Shown: positions 36,944 through 47,213 of the stretch, piece after piece | Position numbering within the stretch: position 1 is the stretch's first letter | How the letters are laid out: each line of letters begins with the position of its first letter | From: Bacteroidota bacterium | GTDB lineage: Bacteria > Bacteroidota > Bacteroidia > AKYH767-A > 2013-40CM-41-45 | Length of the DNA stretch: 64,000 nucleotides | Assembly: GCA_016711505.1 (NCBI GenBank) | Contig: JADJSV010000001.1 | Span: 620,001-684,000 of the forward strand | Direction: 5' to 3' | The notes under the pieces: model-generated | What the model saw: the letters and a program-made list of their open reading frames with translations, nothing else | Databases searched by the model: none | What the model was told of the DNA's origin: nothing | Position numbers and translations under genes: made by a program

Positions 36944-38811
36944 TCAGAAAATTTCTTCTTCTTCAACCAAAATAGTATCATTTGGCATAATTAAGTCTCT
37001 TGCACGACCTGTCACCTGAACATTTGGGAATAAATTGTCACGTTCCTGCTCAGTGATCATTTGCTTTCTTAACATAAAATTTGAAACATTTTTATAGTAA
37101 TTAGCAAGGTAGGGCTTTAAATTTCCTGATGGATCGAAACTATATCTGAACCATTTTGGATGAGGCAATAAACTTGCAAGAAAAATACTTTCCGGCAATG
37201 TAAGTGCTGCAGGAGTTTTCTTGAAATAAAATTCACTAGCCTCTCCAATTCCATAAATATTGGGTCCTAATTCTATAATGTTAAAATAAACCTCCAGCAT
37301 TCTTTCCTTACTGTAAAGTCGGTTGCTTTCAATAAGCCAGACAATTAATGCCTCTTCTGCTTTTCTTGCAATCGTTTTCTTTCTATTCAGGTAAATATTT
37401 TTTACTAACTGCATGCTGATCGTGCTTCCGCCTCTGAGAAATTTTTTGCTTTGTAATTCGTTGCAATGGATTTCCTGAATGCATCTTCATTGAATCCATA
37501 ATGATAAAAAAAGTTTCCGTCTTCCGATGTAAGAACAGAATTTCTGAAATAGGGAGAAACACCTTCATATGGGGTATAATACGGATTCGATGGACCGACA
37601 ATAAATGACCGGACATATCTTCCATAATCATATACCGACTGTGTAAATTCTCCGGACATTTTCATCAGATCACTGTTATTGAATTTACGAATCCTGAATT
37701 TATTCTTTTTCATTGAGCAATCAAAAGTGACATTATCAGGATTTGCAGAGTCGAGAAAAAAATTCAATTTGAACTTCAGGGAGCCATCGGCTTCGATACT
37801 TCGAACCTCATCAAACATTCCTTGCGGAAGCGAGTTAAAAAAATCAGTTGCCGGAATGGTGTCTGTTTCTACTCTTAATGCATACTTCTTTGAACCTGAG
37901 GTTTCGAATCGTAAATATGGCTTAAAGACTATACCTGACAGTCTGGCGACAGATGAACTGTCAAGCATCAATGAATTTTCATTAGTTGTAACGGTATAAG
38001 ATATTGAAGCATTCTCAACTTTGATACTATCTTCAGAGATCCTGTTATGATGAAATGAAAACCCGGAAACAGAAGCTAATCCAAAAACTTTTAATTCTTT
38101 ATTGGAATAACGGTAGCCATCAAGTTCAATATGTACAGTATCAAAACTTATTGTTGCACCTGTTAGTTCAGTAACAAGCGGAAGATTGCTCTTTTTTTCT
38201 GTAGTTGGGAAAAGAAACAGATCCAGTTTTCGTGACGACTGATGAAATGAACCACTACACTCCCATTTTCTTTCTGAATTCAAATCTTCAAATTCTCCTT
38301 TCAATGAATTTACATCAGAATGAAAACGATTCATTCGAATCAATCTTTCAAGAGTATCGTTTTTATATTTTAAGATCGCATTAGTAATCTCTGCCTTTTG
38401 TGGTGCAAAGTTGAAGCTCCTGTCCAGAACTCTTGCCAGTAAACCTGAATACCCGTTTGAGCCTTTTGAAACAGTTTTCTCTGCTTTTTTTTCATCAGAG
38501 GCGAACTTGTAATTCGTGCTATTTTTTTTATGTACCAATTGCAATAGAATTCCACTCCCTTCAACTTGATTCAGTCGGATTGTTCCTGTAAGCAATGCTG
38601 CAATAGACGGTTGGACCCTGAGAGTATCTGCATGCAGAAGTGTATCACCGGATTGTGGAATTATTGAAACACTTCCTAAGGCCACAGTAAAAAGTCCGGA
38701 AAATGAGGATGAACCTATAACCATAGTCAATCCCTTTTCCTCCTTCATCTTAGCCCCAACTTTCTCTGTAATGTAGTGTAGAAGCGGGTTTCGGAAAATA
38801 AAGAAGATCAA
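36944..38811 (-). CDS. Peptidoglycan glycosyltransferase (GT51) with long N-terminal domain, frameshifted
   Basis: A large AsmA/DUF-like extracytoplasmic segment is followed by a GT51 transglycosylase domain: the active Glu in LTSEDGNFFYHYGFNEDAF, then FLRGGSTISMQLVKNIYL and ERMLEVYFNIIELGPNIYGI. No transpeptidase domain is present. The frame breaks at the T6 run 37442-37447 (A6 on the coding strand); adding one base restores KFLRGGSTISMQ. The N-terminal membrane helix (ILKVAIAFFVGLLLIFFIF) starts before the TTG at 38811, yet no in-frame ATG precedes it up to a stop near 38907. An ATG near 38875 is out of frame by one, so a second indel is likely. Confidence 0.85.
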
Positions 38812-39015
38812 AAGAAGGCCAACAAAAAATGCAATTGCGACTTTCAGTATCCTTTTTAAATATTTTTTCCATACATGTTTCAGAGGTGTAATTTGGTCAA
38901 TCTTTAGTTACCAATCAAGCCCAATTTCATACACATTTCAACGTTAATAATTTCGGAATTTAATTCACTGGAATTACAAACAGACTCAGTACTTTAGAAA
39001 CTTGTTAAATACAGT

Positions 39016-40043
39016 ATGAAATTTACAATTCAAACCACCTTGATAAGATTAGGAATCACAGCTTCATTACTTTTTGTCACCGCATTATTCGCGTATAGTC
39101 AAAGAGTTGCTCCTGTTCACAAACCTGAAAACAAAGTCGCTCTTGAAAATCATGATAGCAGAGCGGAATCTTTTGTTTTAAAAAACCTGAACCGTTTTGG
39201 CCTCGACAAATTAAAGGATTACGATAAAACACTTGGCGAGTCATTTTCTTCCGAATTGAAAGATACTTTGGAAATGATGGAAAAGACTTATCTTAATAAC
39301 AGCTCAACGTTACAAAAGAGTTTAACAGAAAAGAAAAGTAAGATCACAGAACTCACAGCACAAAAAGCGGAGTTAAGTACAAAGTATTCCAAGCTTTTAA
39401 GAACCGCCGCCTTTGCATTTGGGATCTGGTTATTAATGATAATAGTATTCCTTCAATTTCAGAAGAGAAAGATCAAAAAGAAAAATGATGAACTTGAAAT
39501 TACAACCGCTCAGTTAAAATATAACAGAGATCATTCAACATTAGCAAAAAGTGCTATTGATAAAGTCAGACATCTTAAAAATTCCATCCTTAAACTTTCA
39601 GAGGGAACTCAACAATTGAATGAACTTTCAAAAACACTCGATGAAAACAATGGTATTGAAAGCAAGTGGACAACTGAGATTTCTACTTCTATTCAAAAAG
39701 TTAATACTTCAGCCCAATTTGAATTAAGACTTGCCAATGCTTTTATCACTCAGGAAGGAGATTTAAATTCTGAAAAAGAAAGTACAAATATCAATCTGCT
39801 TTGCGAAGAATATCTGACAATTGCCTCAAGAGGTCTAATGTCAACAGGAAATGAATCGGAATGATCGATTCAGTTTTACAAAATGCCTCTACTCCATTTT
39901 ATACCACTAAACAAAATGGTAAAGGTGCTGGATTAGGACTTTCAGATTCACAAAAGATCATGACAGAATTTCACAAAGGTGAAATAAAAATTGAAAGCGA
40001 AAATGGTAACAGTACCGATGTTTATATTAAATTCTTCCTGTAA
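39016..40043 (+). pseudogene. Histidine-kinase-like membrane protein with internal gap
   Basis: Signal peptide (ASLLFVTALFAYSQ), a coiled-coil stretch (about 95-130), a membrane helix (AAFAFGIWLLMIIVFLQF) and a cytoplasmic helical region. It ends at 39864 (STGNESE). A second frame then carries only the end of a HATPase domain: IDSVLQNASTPFYTTKQNGK, then GAGLGLS, SQKIMTEFHKGEIKIES. In this kinase group 60-70 residues with the N-box and DNGxG box should lie between LTIASRGL and MIDSVLQ. Their loss at the junction GGAATG (near 39857) plus a frame change suggests a deletion. As written it cannot bind ATP. Confidence 0.75.
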
Positions 40044-40044
40044 A

Positions 40045-40818
40045 ATGAAAAAAATCTCTCTATATATATTATTCGTCTTTTTCTGCTCATCGGTTTTCGG
40101 ACAAGATGTTGCAACACTGCAATCATTGAATGCCAGAGCAAAAACAATTTACATAAAAGCTGAAGCATTAGATCAGATCATGATCGCTCTCCGTCCTTTT
40201 GAAGGTAAACATGGAGCCGGAATCGATACGCTTTTGATGGAGACATATAAAATTATCTCCCAGGGTTATGCAGACAACAATCACTTCAAGCAAGGTTATC
40301 AGGTATACGACAAATATATTAACTACAGAATTGAATCTTTACAGTTGTATAAAACTGCAACAATTACTGCAGCAGCCGCATCTATTGATTCCAGAAAACA
40401 AAAGGATGACGCTGCACAAGTAGATCTACAGAATACTATTTTACAACTTCAGATCGACATCGATCAACTTGGCAGCAAACGTTCAGGGTTTAAGAAATAT
40501 TTCAGCTTTGGTGTTATCCTTTTATCTTTGGTCTTCGCAGGACTACTCGTAAATTATGGAGTTAAATTCAGCAATCTTAAAAATCAGATCAAGGAAAATA
40601 AAGATTCAATGCTGGCAAGCCACAGACTGGCGACTGTCGGCAGTTTTGCATCCGGCTACCAGTCAGAAACCGGAAAATCTTTTGTGAATATTGAAAATAC
40701 CATTGCTCAGATCAAATCAGAAATAAAAGGTTCGACAGACGCTAACCTTAAACAGGCTGACCAGCTTTGTTCGGGGATACTTAAAGCGACGGCTGAGGTG
40801 AAAACAATTAATAATTAA
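40045..40818 (+). CDS. Membrane protein with degenerate DHp-like end, unknown
   Basis: 258 residues from ATG 40045. Signal peptide (KKISLYILFVFFCSSVFGQ), a helical extracytoplasmic domain, a membrane helix (FGVILLSLVFAGLLVNYGV) and then a short cytoplasmic tail. The tail RLATVGSFASGYQSETGKSF lines up with histidine-kinase dimerisation helices (LASLGQLAAGVAHEINNPLA), but the acceptor His is absent and no ATPase domain follows. It overlaps nothing but begins one base after the preceding kinase-like gene, so the two form a pair. Function unknown; a pseudo-sensor subunit is only a guess. Confidence 0.7.
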   Translation: MKKISLYILFVFFCSSVFGQDVATLQSLNARAKTIYIKAEALDQIMIALRPFEGKHGAGIDTLLMETYKIISQGYADNNHFKQGYQVYDKYINYRIESLQLYKTATITAAAASIDSRKQKDDAAQVDLQNTILQLQIDIDQLGSKRSGFKKYFSFGVILLSLVFAGLLVNYGVKFSNLKNQIKENKDSMLASHRLATVGSFASGYQSETGKSFVNIENTIAQIKSEIKGSTDANLKQADQLCSGILKATAEVKTINN

Positions 40819-42047
40819 TATGAAGCAAGAGTTGCCCGAATAATCTCAACACACTCCGACAACTGTTGGTCCGTAATAATCAATGGTGGAGCAAACCGGA
40901 TGATATCACCGTGAGTAGGTTTTGCTAAAAGGCCGTTTTCTTTTAATGCCAGGCAAACATCCCATGCATCCTTACCGTCTTTAGGTTTTATGACCATCGC
41001 GCAGAATAAACCTTTATCTCTTACCAAAGTAATGTGATCGTGTTTGATAGATTTCAATTCACTTAATAAAATATTTCCTAATCGTTCAGCTTTTTCAGCA
41101 AGGTTCTCATCTTTCAAAACTCTCAATGCAGCGATTGCAACTTTAGCCGCCAGTGGATTTCCTCCATATGTACTTCCATGCTCTCCGGGCTTTACACATA
41201 GCATAATTTCATCAGAAGCAAGTACAGCAGATACAGGAAGTAATCCGCCACTTAATGCCTTTCCTAAAATTAAAATATCGGGATGCACATTCTCGTGATC
41301 ACATGCCAGCATCTTTCCTGTACGACATAATCCTGTCTGAATTTCATCGCCGATAAAAAGTACATTATTCTTTTTACAAAGTTCAGATGCTGCTTTCAGA
41401 TAACCATCATCAGGTATTACTACTCCTGCTTCACCTTGTATCGGTTCAACTAAAAATCCGGCAACCAATGGGTCCTGCAATGCTTTTTCCAGGGCAGGAA
41501 GATTGTTGTAAGGGATCTTTATAAAACCGGGTGTAAAAGGACCAAATTTTCCGTAGGAATCAGGATCTGTAGACGCTGAAATAATAGTTATCGTTCGTCC
41601 GTGAAAATTACCTTCACAAACGATGATCTTCGCATTATTTTCCGGAATCCCTTTCTTTACATATGACCATCTTCTGGCAAGTTTCATTGCAGTCTCAACA
41701 CCTTCTGCTCCGGAATTCATTGGCAGAACCTTGTCGTAGCCGAAATAGTTCGTGATATACTCTTCGTATTCACCAAGTACATTATTATGAAAGGCTCTGG
41801 AAGTCAAAGCAAGTTTCTGAACCTGGTCAATTAATGCTTTGACGATCATCGGATGGTTATGACCTTGATTCAAAGCTGAATAAGCCGACAAAAAATCGAA
41901 ATATTTTTTCCCTTCTACATCCCACACATAGACACCTTCTCCACGTTCAAGCACAACAGGCAATGGATGATAATTATGAGCCCCAAAACGCTCTTCTCGT
42001 TCAATTGCCTGTTCTGTTAATGTCTTCTCGATAACCATCGTTTTCAT
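40815..42047 (-). CDS. rocD: Ornithine--oxo-acid aminotransferase
   Basis: 411 residues from the ATG at 42047; the longer frame to 42158 has a promoter inside it. A class III PLP aminotransferase with strong ornithine-aminotransferase character: SAYSALNQGHNHP, MNSGAEGVETAMKLARRW, NFHGRTITIIS, FIGDEIQTGLCRTGK and the PLP Lys in LILGKALSGGLLPVSA. It turns ornithine and 2-oxoglutarate into glutamate semialdehyde and glutamate (arginine use, proline supply). The stop overlaps the end of the convergent gene. Confidence 0.94.
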   Translation of the reverse strand: MKTMVIEKTLTEQAIEREERFGAHNYHPLPVVLERGEGVYVWDVEGKKYFDFLSAYSALNQGHNHPMIVKALIDQVQKLALTSRAFHNNVLGEYEEYITNYFGYDKVLPMNSGAEGVETAMKLARRWSYVKKGIPENNAKIIVCEGNFHGRTITIISASTDPDSYGKFGPFTPGFIKIPYNNLPALEKALQDPLVAGFLVEPIQGEAGVVIPDDGYLKAASELCKKNNVLFIGDEIQTGLCRTGKMLACDHENVHPDILILGKALSGGLLPVSAVLASDEIMLCVKPGEHGSTYGGNPLAAKVAIAALRVLKDENLAEKAERLGNILLSELKSIKHDHITLVRDKGLFCAMVIKPKDGKDAWDVCLALKENGLLAKPTHGDIIRFAPPLIITDQQLSECVEIIRATLASY

Positions 42048-42082
42048 AATGCGGGGAATAAAATAAAATAACTTATATGATG

Positions 42083-42113
42083 CAAAAATAAGCTTTTCCC
42101 GGAGGTAATTCAA
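42083..42113 (-). promoter_or_regulatory. Bacteroidota-type promoter of rocD
   Basis: On the minus strand TTG (42113-42111), 20 nt, then TATTTTTG (42090-42083). It lies about 36 nt before ATG 42047 and decides that start. Confidence 0.6.
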
Positions 42114-42206
42114 GTTAATTGGGCAATTTCCTTCGCAAATCTTGAGATCCAAACTCATTCACGATAAGCAAGTGAAATCTGATGAACATTCTTTACTTTC
42201 GCCAAT

Positions 42207-43617
42207 ATGGAAAATGTGAAAAAGGGTGAAATAACTGAAAATCTCAATATTTCAGAGGCGGGTTCTGAGGGAAATGCTTTAGCCCGAATCGATAATTTTG
42301 TGGTTTTTGCTGAAGGTGCTGTTCCGGGTGATGTAGCTGATGTAATGATCTACAGAAAAAAGAAAAATTATGCTGAAGGTCGTGTTGTAAACATCATCTC
42401 ACCATCGGCCGACAGAGTTCAGCCTTTTTGTACACACTTCGGAACATGTGGTGGCTGCAAATGGCAGCATATGTCTTATGAAAAACAGATCTTTTACAAA
42501 CAGAAACACGTGACGGATGTTCTTGAGCGGGTTGGAAAAGTTGAATTGCCAACTGCTATACCGATTAAGGCATCGGCAAACACAAAATATTACCGCAACA
42601 AACTTGAATATACTTTTTCAAATAAAGCCTGGTTAACAAAAGCAGATCTTGATGCAGGAGCAGATGTTTTACAGAGTGCTTTGGGGTTTCATGTTCTCGG
42701 TAGATTCGATAAGATCCTTGATGTAAAAGAATGCTTTCTCCAGGAAGATCTGAGTAATAAAATTCGATTAGCAGTAAAAGATTTTGCAGTAAAAAATAAT
42801 TTCGAATTCTTTGATCCAAGAAGTCAGGAAGGTTATCTCAGAAACCTTATCATCCGCTCAACCTCTACCGGAGAATGGATGGTTGTCGTTGTATTTAGTC
42901 GTGATCACAAAGAAAGCAGAACTCTCATGATGGATCATCTGAAGAATTCATTTCCGGAAATTACTTCATTGCAATACATCATCAATTCAAAACGTAACGA
43001 TACTATTTTTGATCTTAATGTTGAACTCTATAATGGACGTTCATACATAGAAGAAAAAATGGAAGATCTGACTTTCCGCATTTCTGCAAAATCCTTTTAT
43101 CAGACTAACTCACTCCAGGCATATGAGCTATATAAAATTGTACGCGACTATGCAGGCTTAACCGGGAATGAAAATGTTTACGACCTTTATACAGGGACAG
43201 GAACAATTGCTTCTTTCGTTGCTGCAAAAGCAAAACACGTAACCGGAATCGATTATATTGCTGATGCTATCAATGACGCCGGAGAAAATGCTGCTTACAA
43301 CAAAATCAAAAATGTTTCGTTCTTTGCAGGAGATATCAAAGATACACTGACACCCGGAATTTATTGAACTTCATGGTAAACCGGATGTGATCATAACTGA
43401 TCCACCAAGATCGGGAATGCATGAAGATGTTGTCAGAGCAATTGTAAAAGCAGCACCTGACAGGATTGTCTATGTAAGTTGTAATCCCGCTTCACAAGCA
43501 AGAGATCTGCAAATTCTTGATGAAGCCTATTCAGTCGTAAAATATCAGCCTGTTGATATGTTCCCGCATACAACACATGTGGAAAATGTAATGTTGCTTC
43601 AAAGAAAAAGTCTTTAA
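42207..43617 (+). CDS. rlmD: 23S rRNA (uracil-C5)-methyltransferase RlmD, frameshifted
   Basis: N-terminal TRAM domain (ALARIDNFVVFAEGAVPGDV), an iron-sulfur cluster site with C75, C81 and C84 (CTHFGTCGGCKW), a fourth Cys in DVKECF, and a Rossmann methyltransferase domain (YDLYTGTGTIASFVA). The frame breaks at CCC 43353-43355. Removing one C gives TPEFIELHGKPDVIITDPPR, then the catalytic VYVSCNPAS. It methylates U1939 (or a nearby uracil) in 23S rRNA. The error is a homopolymer indel, so the gene is probably intact in the organism. Confidence 0.93.
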
Positions 43618-43628
43618 CAAAAATTGAA

Positions 43629-44158
43629 ATGAGATCAATTGTCTTTTTTCTGATTTTTAGTTTCTCTGTCAGGTTTACTTCCGGACAGGATTCTTCGCTT
43701 GCAATTGACTACGAACAGGAACAACTTGGATTATGTTTTAAGTACTCGAATGAACTGGGTTTTAATATTGAATCAATTACAAATCCATATTTGTACGATT
43801 ATGTGAATGAATGGCTTGGAACTCCCTATCGATACAGCGGAGAAAATAAAAATGGAATCGATTGTTCAGGATTGGTGTGTGAATTATATAAATCGGCCTA
43901 CCAGAAAATTCTTACCGGTTCGGCTAAAGAAATTTATGAGAAATCAGATCCTGTTAAAAAGAAAATCTGAAAGAGGGTGATCTGGTATTTTTTAAGATAA
44001 AAAAAGGAAGAATTTCACATGTAGGAATCTATCTTGGCTCGAATAAATTTGCACATGCCAGCACTTCACGTGGTGTTATTATCAGTGATCTCGATGAACC
44101 TTACTATAAAAGATACTATTATAAAGGTGGCCGGTTAAATGATTTGAACGAAAAATAA
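43629..44158 (+). CDS. NlpC/P60 cysteine peptidase, exported, frameshifted
   Basis: A signal peptide (SIVFFLIFSFSVRFTSGQ) precedes an NlpC/P60 domain: WLGTPYRYSGENKNGIDCSG with the catalytic Cys, RISHVGIYLGSNKFAHAS with the catalytic His. The frame breaks in the A4 run 43962-43965; one more A gives NLKEGDLVFFKIKKGRISH and a stop at 44158. It cleaves peptidoglycan peptide bonds between D-Glu and a diamino acid. Both halves are of normal sequence, so a sequencing error is likely. It lies between rlmD and a phosphoribosyltransferase gene. Confidence 0.88.
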
Positions 44159-44159
44159 A

Positions 44160-44666
44160 ATGGAAAAAGACAAAACTCTCCTTCTTACAAATAAACAGAT
44201 CGAACAAAAATTAAATCGTCTGGCATTTCAGATCTTTGAAGATAATTCTGATGCAAAAGAAATTGTATTGGCAGGTATTGTAAAAAGTGGTTATGAAGTT
44301 GCTGAAAAAATTGCAGCTATACTCAAAACCATTGCTCCATTCAAGGTCATTCTCACAGAAGTGAAATTCATCAAACATGGAAAGCTGGATCAGAAAATCG
44401 ATATTAATCTTTCCAAAGAAGACTTGAATAATAAGATTGTGATTTTAGTTGATGACGTTATGAATTCCGGCAAGACAATGCTGAATGCCATGAAACCTTT
44501 TCTTGATGCCGAAATTAAAAAACTGAGAACAGTTGTTTTGGTCGACCGGAATCATAAGCGCTATCCTGTTTCTTCTGACTTCGTTGGACTGTCTTTAGCT
44601 ACTACTCTGCAGGAGCATGTTAGTGTGGAGATTGGAGACTCGAAGATTGAGGCGTGGATTCAATAG
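44160..44666 (+). CDS. Phosphoribosyltransferase (PyrR-like)
   Basis: 168 residues of the type I PRTase fold. The PRPP motif is VILVDDVMNSGKTMLNAM; the earlier part has EIVLAGIVKSGYEVAEKIA and LTEVKFIKHG. Length and motif order resemble PyrR, which regulates pyrimidine operons and has uracil phosphoribosyltransferase activity. A hypoxanthine or purine PRTase cannot be excluded. It starts 2 nt after the NlpC gene. No pyr operon is adjacent. Confidence 0.82.
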   Translation: MEKDKTLLLTNKQIEQKLNRLAFQIFEDNSDAKEIVLAGIVKSGYEVAEKIAAILKTIAPFKVILTEVKFIKHGKLDQKIDINLSKEDLNNKIVILVDDVMNSGKTMLNAMKPFLDAEIKKLRTVVLVDRNHKRYPVSSDFVGLSLATTLQEHVSVEIGDSKIEAWIQ

Positions 44667-44968
44667 CAAAATATTAATATTTAATAATTAATATTCACTA
44701 CTACTATTCGATAAAAATAAAACATTTTAATTTAGGTTGAAAATATATTTTAAATCAACTGTTCGCAGAATAAATTTCTAGCAAGCCCCCACATTTTATT
44801 GACATACTTTTTTGGACGGTAAAGGTTCGGGGGGGGGGGGCGTTTGAAAAGTTGAATCGAGATGAACCAATAATCGAAGATTTCAATGATGGGGGGGGGT
44901 TTCTTTTGGGCGCCAGATGCGGGAAATTACTTTCATATGAAAATATTTATATCGGGCAGTATTTACTT
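44667..44968. other. Gene-free stretch with two long G runs
   Basis: AT-rich, with no coding gene. It carries G12 at 44829-44840 and G9 at 44891-44899, which are very unusual in this base composition. There is also a palindrome-rich start (ATATTAATATTTAATAATTA near 44670). The G runs could be phase-variable slippage tracts, a quadruplex, or an assembly artefact. I see no ORF whose length they would switch. Confidence 0.6.
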
Positions 44969-45445
44969 TTAATCATTCATATTCATTATTAATTTAGAAA
45001 GGCTTTTCCGCTTTTTAAAAGGAGATCGGACTGCAAGTTGTCCGGAAATCTGTTCCATTAACTCAACATCATTGAGGTTTTCAATGAGCGGTCTGCCGGT
45101 TTTGTTATTGGAGAGACGATGAAATAATAATCCGGGATTAGCTTCAAGATAAACAGTTACACCCACTGCATTCATGTACTCCATATTATCGAAGTAACAT
45201 GGTAATCCACCGCCGGTAGAGACAACAACATTATTATTCTCTGCAAGCGAATGCAGTGCTTTTTTTTCCAAATCCCGAAAATGTTCCTGACCGGAGGTTT
45301 TAAAAATTTCTGAAATGCTTTTCCCTTCGGCTTCTTCTACCAGTTCATCTGTATGAACTACGGGCAAATCCATTATTTTTCCAAGAGCTTCTGCAACCTT
45401 TGATTTTCCACTACCCATATACCCTATCAAAAATACTTTCATCAA
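44969..45445 (-). CDS. aroK: Shikimate kinase
   Basis: 158 residues. P-loop GYMGSGKS (8-15), FRDLEKKAL shikimate-binding region, STGGGLP, and the lid GRPLI. It phosphorylates shikimate in the aromatic amino acid pathway. The DxD region reads HTDELVEE, so the first Asp is His here. The C-terminus KKRKSLSKLIMNMND is shorter and odder than usual; a shift to another frame would read FYKKAEKPF..INNEYE. A small indel near 45005 is possible. Confidence 0.9.
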   Translation of the reverse strand: MMKVFLIGYMGSGKSKVAEALGKIMDLPVVHTDELVEEAEGKSISEIFKTSGQEHFRDLEKKALHSLAENNNVVVSTGGGLPCYFDNMEYMNAVGVTVYLEANPGLLFHRLSNNKTGRPLIENLNDVELMEQISGQLAVRSPFKKRKSLSKLIMNMND

Positions 45446-45448
45446 TTT

Positions 45449-46318
45449 CTACTCCTCAATTAACCTTGAGTGAATGATCAATAAGTTGCATGGTAATTTT
45501 GGCAAGATGGTATCAATATGATTCTGTGCTATTCTTTCGAAAATCTGCAAATGGTGATCTATAGAATTTACTATGACCAGATCAGCATTCACTTTTTGTG
45601 CATATTCTGTAATGTCCTCAAAATTTTCATTCGATGCGGATTCGATCCTTACATTGAGAGCCATATTTTCAATTGACTGATTGAATTTGGAATCAGAAAA
45701 TATTTCTGAAGTATAATCGGCAGACTGCGAAGAATCTGCAGCAGCAAATTGCTCAGCAACATCCAATACTATAACTTCTTCTGCTTTCTCTCTTTCACTG
45801 AAATAGAATGCAGTCATGAGTGCATGTTCTGTCTTTCTGTGATTGTTTGCTTCTATTACAATCCGTTTCATGGATCTTGATGGAGAAGCATATACCAAAA
45901 CCGAACATTTCGCTTTCGTAGCAATTTCCTGCGTTAATTTTCCAAATGGTTGTGCGAAATTTTTATTCTGAGAAAGACCCATGAGCAGCAAGTCTACTAC
46001 TTCATGCTTGCAAATTTGAAGAATTGCAGAAACTGCATTCGCCTGTTCCCAATAGATACGCGAATTTCCATCATGAAATCCATATCGTGTCAGGATCTTA
46101 GAAAGCTGAATGAATTTGTCACCGGTTTTTTTTCCGTAATGAATAAAAACTGCTAAACTTCCATGATTCTCACAATGACGCTTCATTTCACTAACCATGA
46201 AATCAAGTTCGTCATTAAAAGCAACTCCAAGCGCAATGGTGTTGAATGGAAAGGACGGTTTTCCTTTTATCATTTGCTGATCTTTAGCTGCAAGATAATC
46301 AAAAAGCCGAATAACCAA
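45449..46318 (-). CDS. Universal stress protein family protein
   Basis: 289 residues with two UspA-like halves. The first has FPFNTIALGVAFNDELDFMV and VDLLLMGLSQNKNFAQPFGK; the second SRSMKRIVIEANNHRKTEHA and ADLVIVNSIDHHLQIFERIA. ATP-site glycines (GxxGS) are not obvious, so ATP binding is unsure. The start could be the first ATG or the one at 46273. It sits 3 nt upstream of aroK and shares its direction, so they form an operon. Confidence 0.82.
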   Translation of the reverse strand: MVIRLFDYLAAKDQQMIKGKPSFPFNTIALGVAFNDELDFMVSEMKRHCENHGSLAVFIHYGKKTGDKFIQLSKILTRYGFHDGNSRIYWEQANAVSAILQICKHEVVDLLLMGLSQNKNFAQPFGKLTQEIATKAKCSVLVYASPSRSMKRIVIEANNHRKTEHALMTAFYFSEREKAEEVIVLDVAEQFAAADSSQSADYTSEIFSDSKFNQSIENMALNVRIESASNENFEDITEYAQKVNADLVIVNSIDHHLQIFERIAQNHIDTILPKLPCNLLIIHSRLIEE

Positions 46319-46357
46319 AGGCTGTACTAAATCAATTGATCAACAAGACTTGTCAAT

Positions 46358-47083
46358 TTAATTCGATTTATGCTGAATTTTCCGCAACCTTATATTCAGC
46401 ATTTCAACGATCAATGAGAAGGCCATACCGAAATAGACATATGATTTCTCAACGTGAACATGCATACCTTCCAGCATCAGCAACACTCCGATAGCAACTA
46501 AAAATACAAGTGCAAGGATCTTCATCGTAGGATACTTGTTGATAAAATCACTTACATACGGAGCGAATAACAACATGACAAACATTGACACAACAACAGC
46601 AGAGATCATAACAGGCAAATCACGGCTTAAGCCTACTGCTGTTAATATTGAATCGAATGAAAAGATGATATCGATGATTGTAATTTGTAAAATCGCCTGA
46701 GAAATAGTAAGCTTTTTCTTCGTGCCCTCTTCAGCAGCCTTTTCATGACCCTTTAGTTTCTCATAAAGTTCCTTGAAAGTTTTATAAACAAGAAATACAC
46801 CGCCGGAAAATAAAATCAGATCCCTTCCACTCACTCCTAAAGTCCCTATAAAGAATAGCGGTTGAACAAGATGTACTAACCAGGAAATTCCAAGGAGCAA
46901 TAGTATTCTGAAAACCATTGCCAGCATTAAACCTATCGTTCTTGCCCTCTGCTGATCAACTTTTGGCAGATAGCTACAAATAATGGCAATGAAAATTATG
47001 TTATCGATCCCTAAGATTATTTCCAGAAATATAAGAGTGACTAGACTTAATATTCCTTCCGGAGAAAACAGAGTTAGTAACAT
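46358..47083 (-). CDS. TerC-family integral membrane protein
   Basis: 241 residues, seven predicted membrane helices. The TerC signature appears as IFLEIILGIDNIIFIAIICS, with the conserved acidic residues in the membrane, and IIDIIFSFDSILTAVGL. The family is linked to tellurite resistance and to metal ion (Mn/Ca) handling of secreted enzymes. The charged loop KELYEKLKGHEKAAEEGTKK is between helices 3 and 4. Monocistronic. Confidence 0.92.
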   Translation of the reverse strand: MLLTLFSPEGILSLVTLIFLEIILGIDNIIFIAIICSYLPKVDQQRARTIGLMLAMVFRILLLLGISWLVHLVQPLFFIGTLGVSGRDLILFSGGVFLVYKTFKELYEKLKGHEKAAEEGTKKKLTISQAILQITIIDIIFSFDSILTAVGLSRDLPVMISAVVVSMFVMLLFAPYVSDFINKYPTMKILALVFLVAIGVLLMLEGMHVHVEKSYVYFGMAFSLIVEMLNIRLRKIQHKSN

Positions 47084-47180
47084 AAATTTGAAGTGTTTAG
47101 CTTTTTACGAGTAGAGGCGCAAAACTAAATAAAAAAACATACCCTTTAACGCACGTTGTAGAACTTATTGAGTTGATTTT

Positions 47181-47195
47181 GAGACTTTGTTCTCT
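47181..47195. repeat. GAGACTTTGTTCTCT motif, copy 1
   Basis: A 15-mer that also occurs at 60346-60360. On the minus strand it lies in TTGAGA-GAACAAAG-TCTCAA, a 6-bp stem in the spacer downstream of asnB. It may be a small shared structured element. Confidence 0.45.
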
Positions 47196-47213
47196 CAAGA
47201 ACATAATTACGAA

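Noticed and set aside
42048..42158. N-terminal extension of ornithine aminotransferase
   Set aside because: It contains the promoter boxes and lacks similarity to the family; ATG 42047 is preferred.
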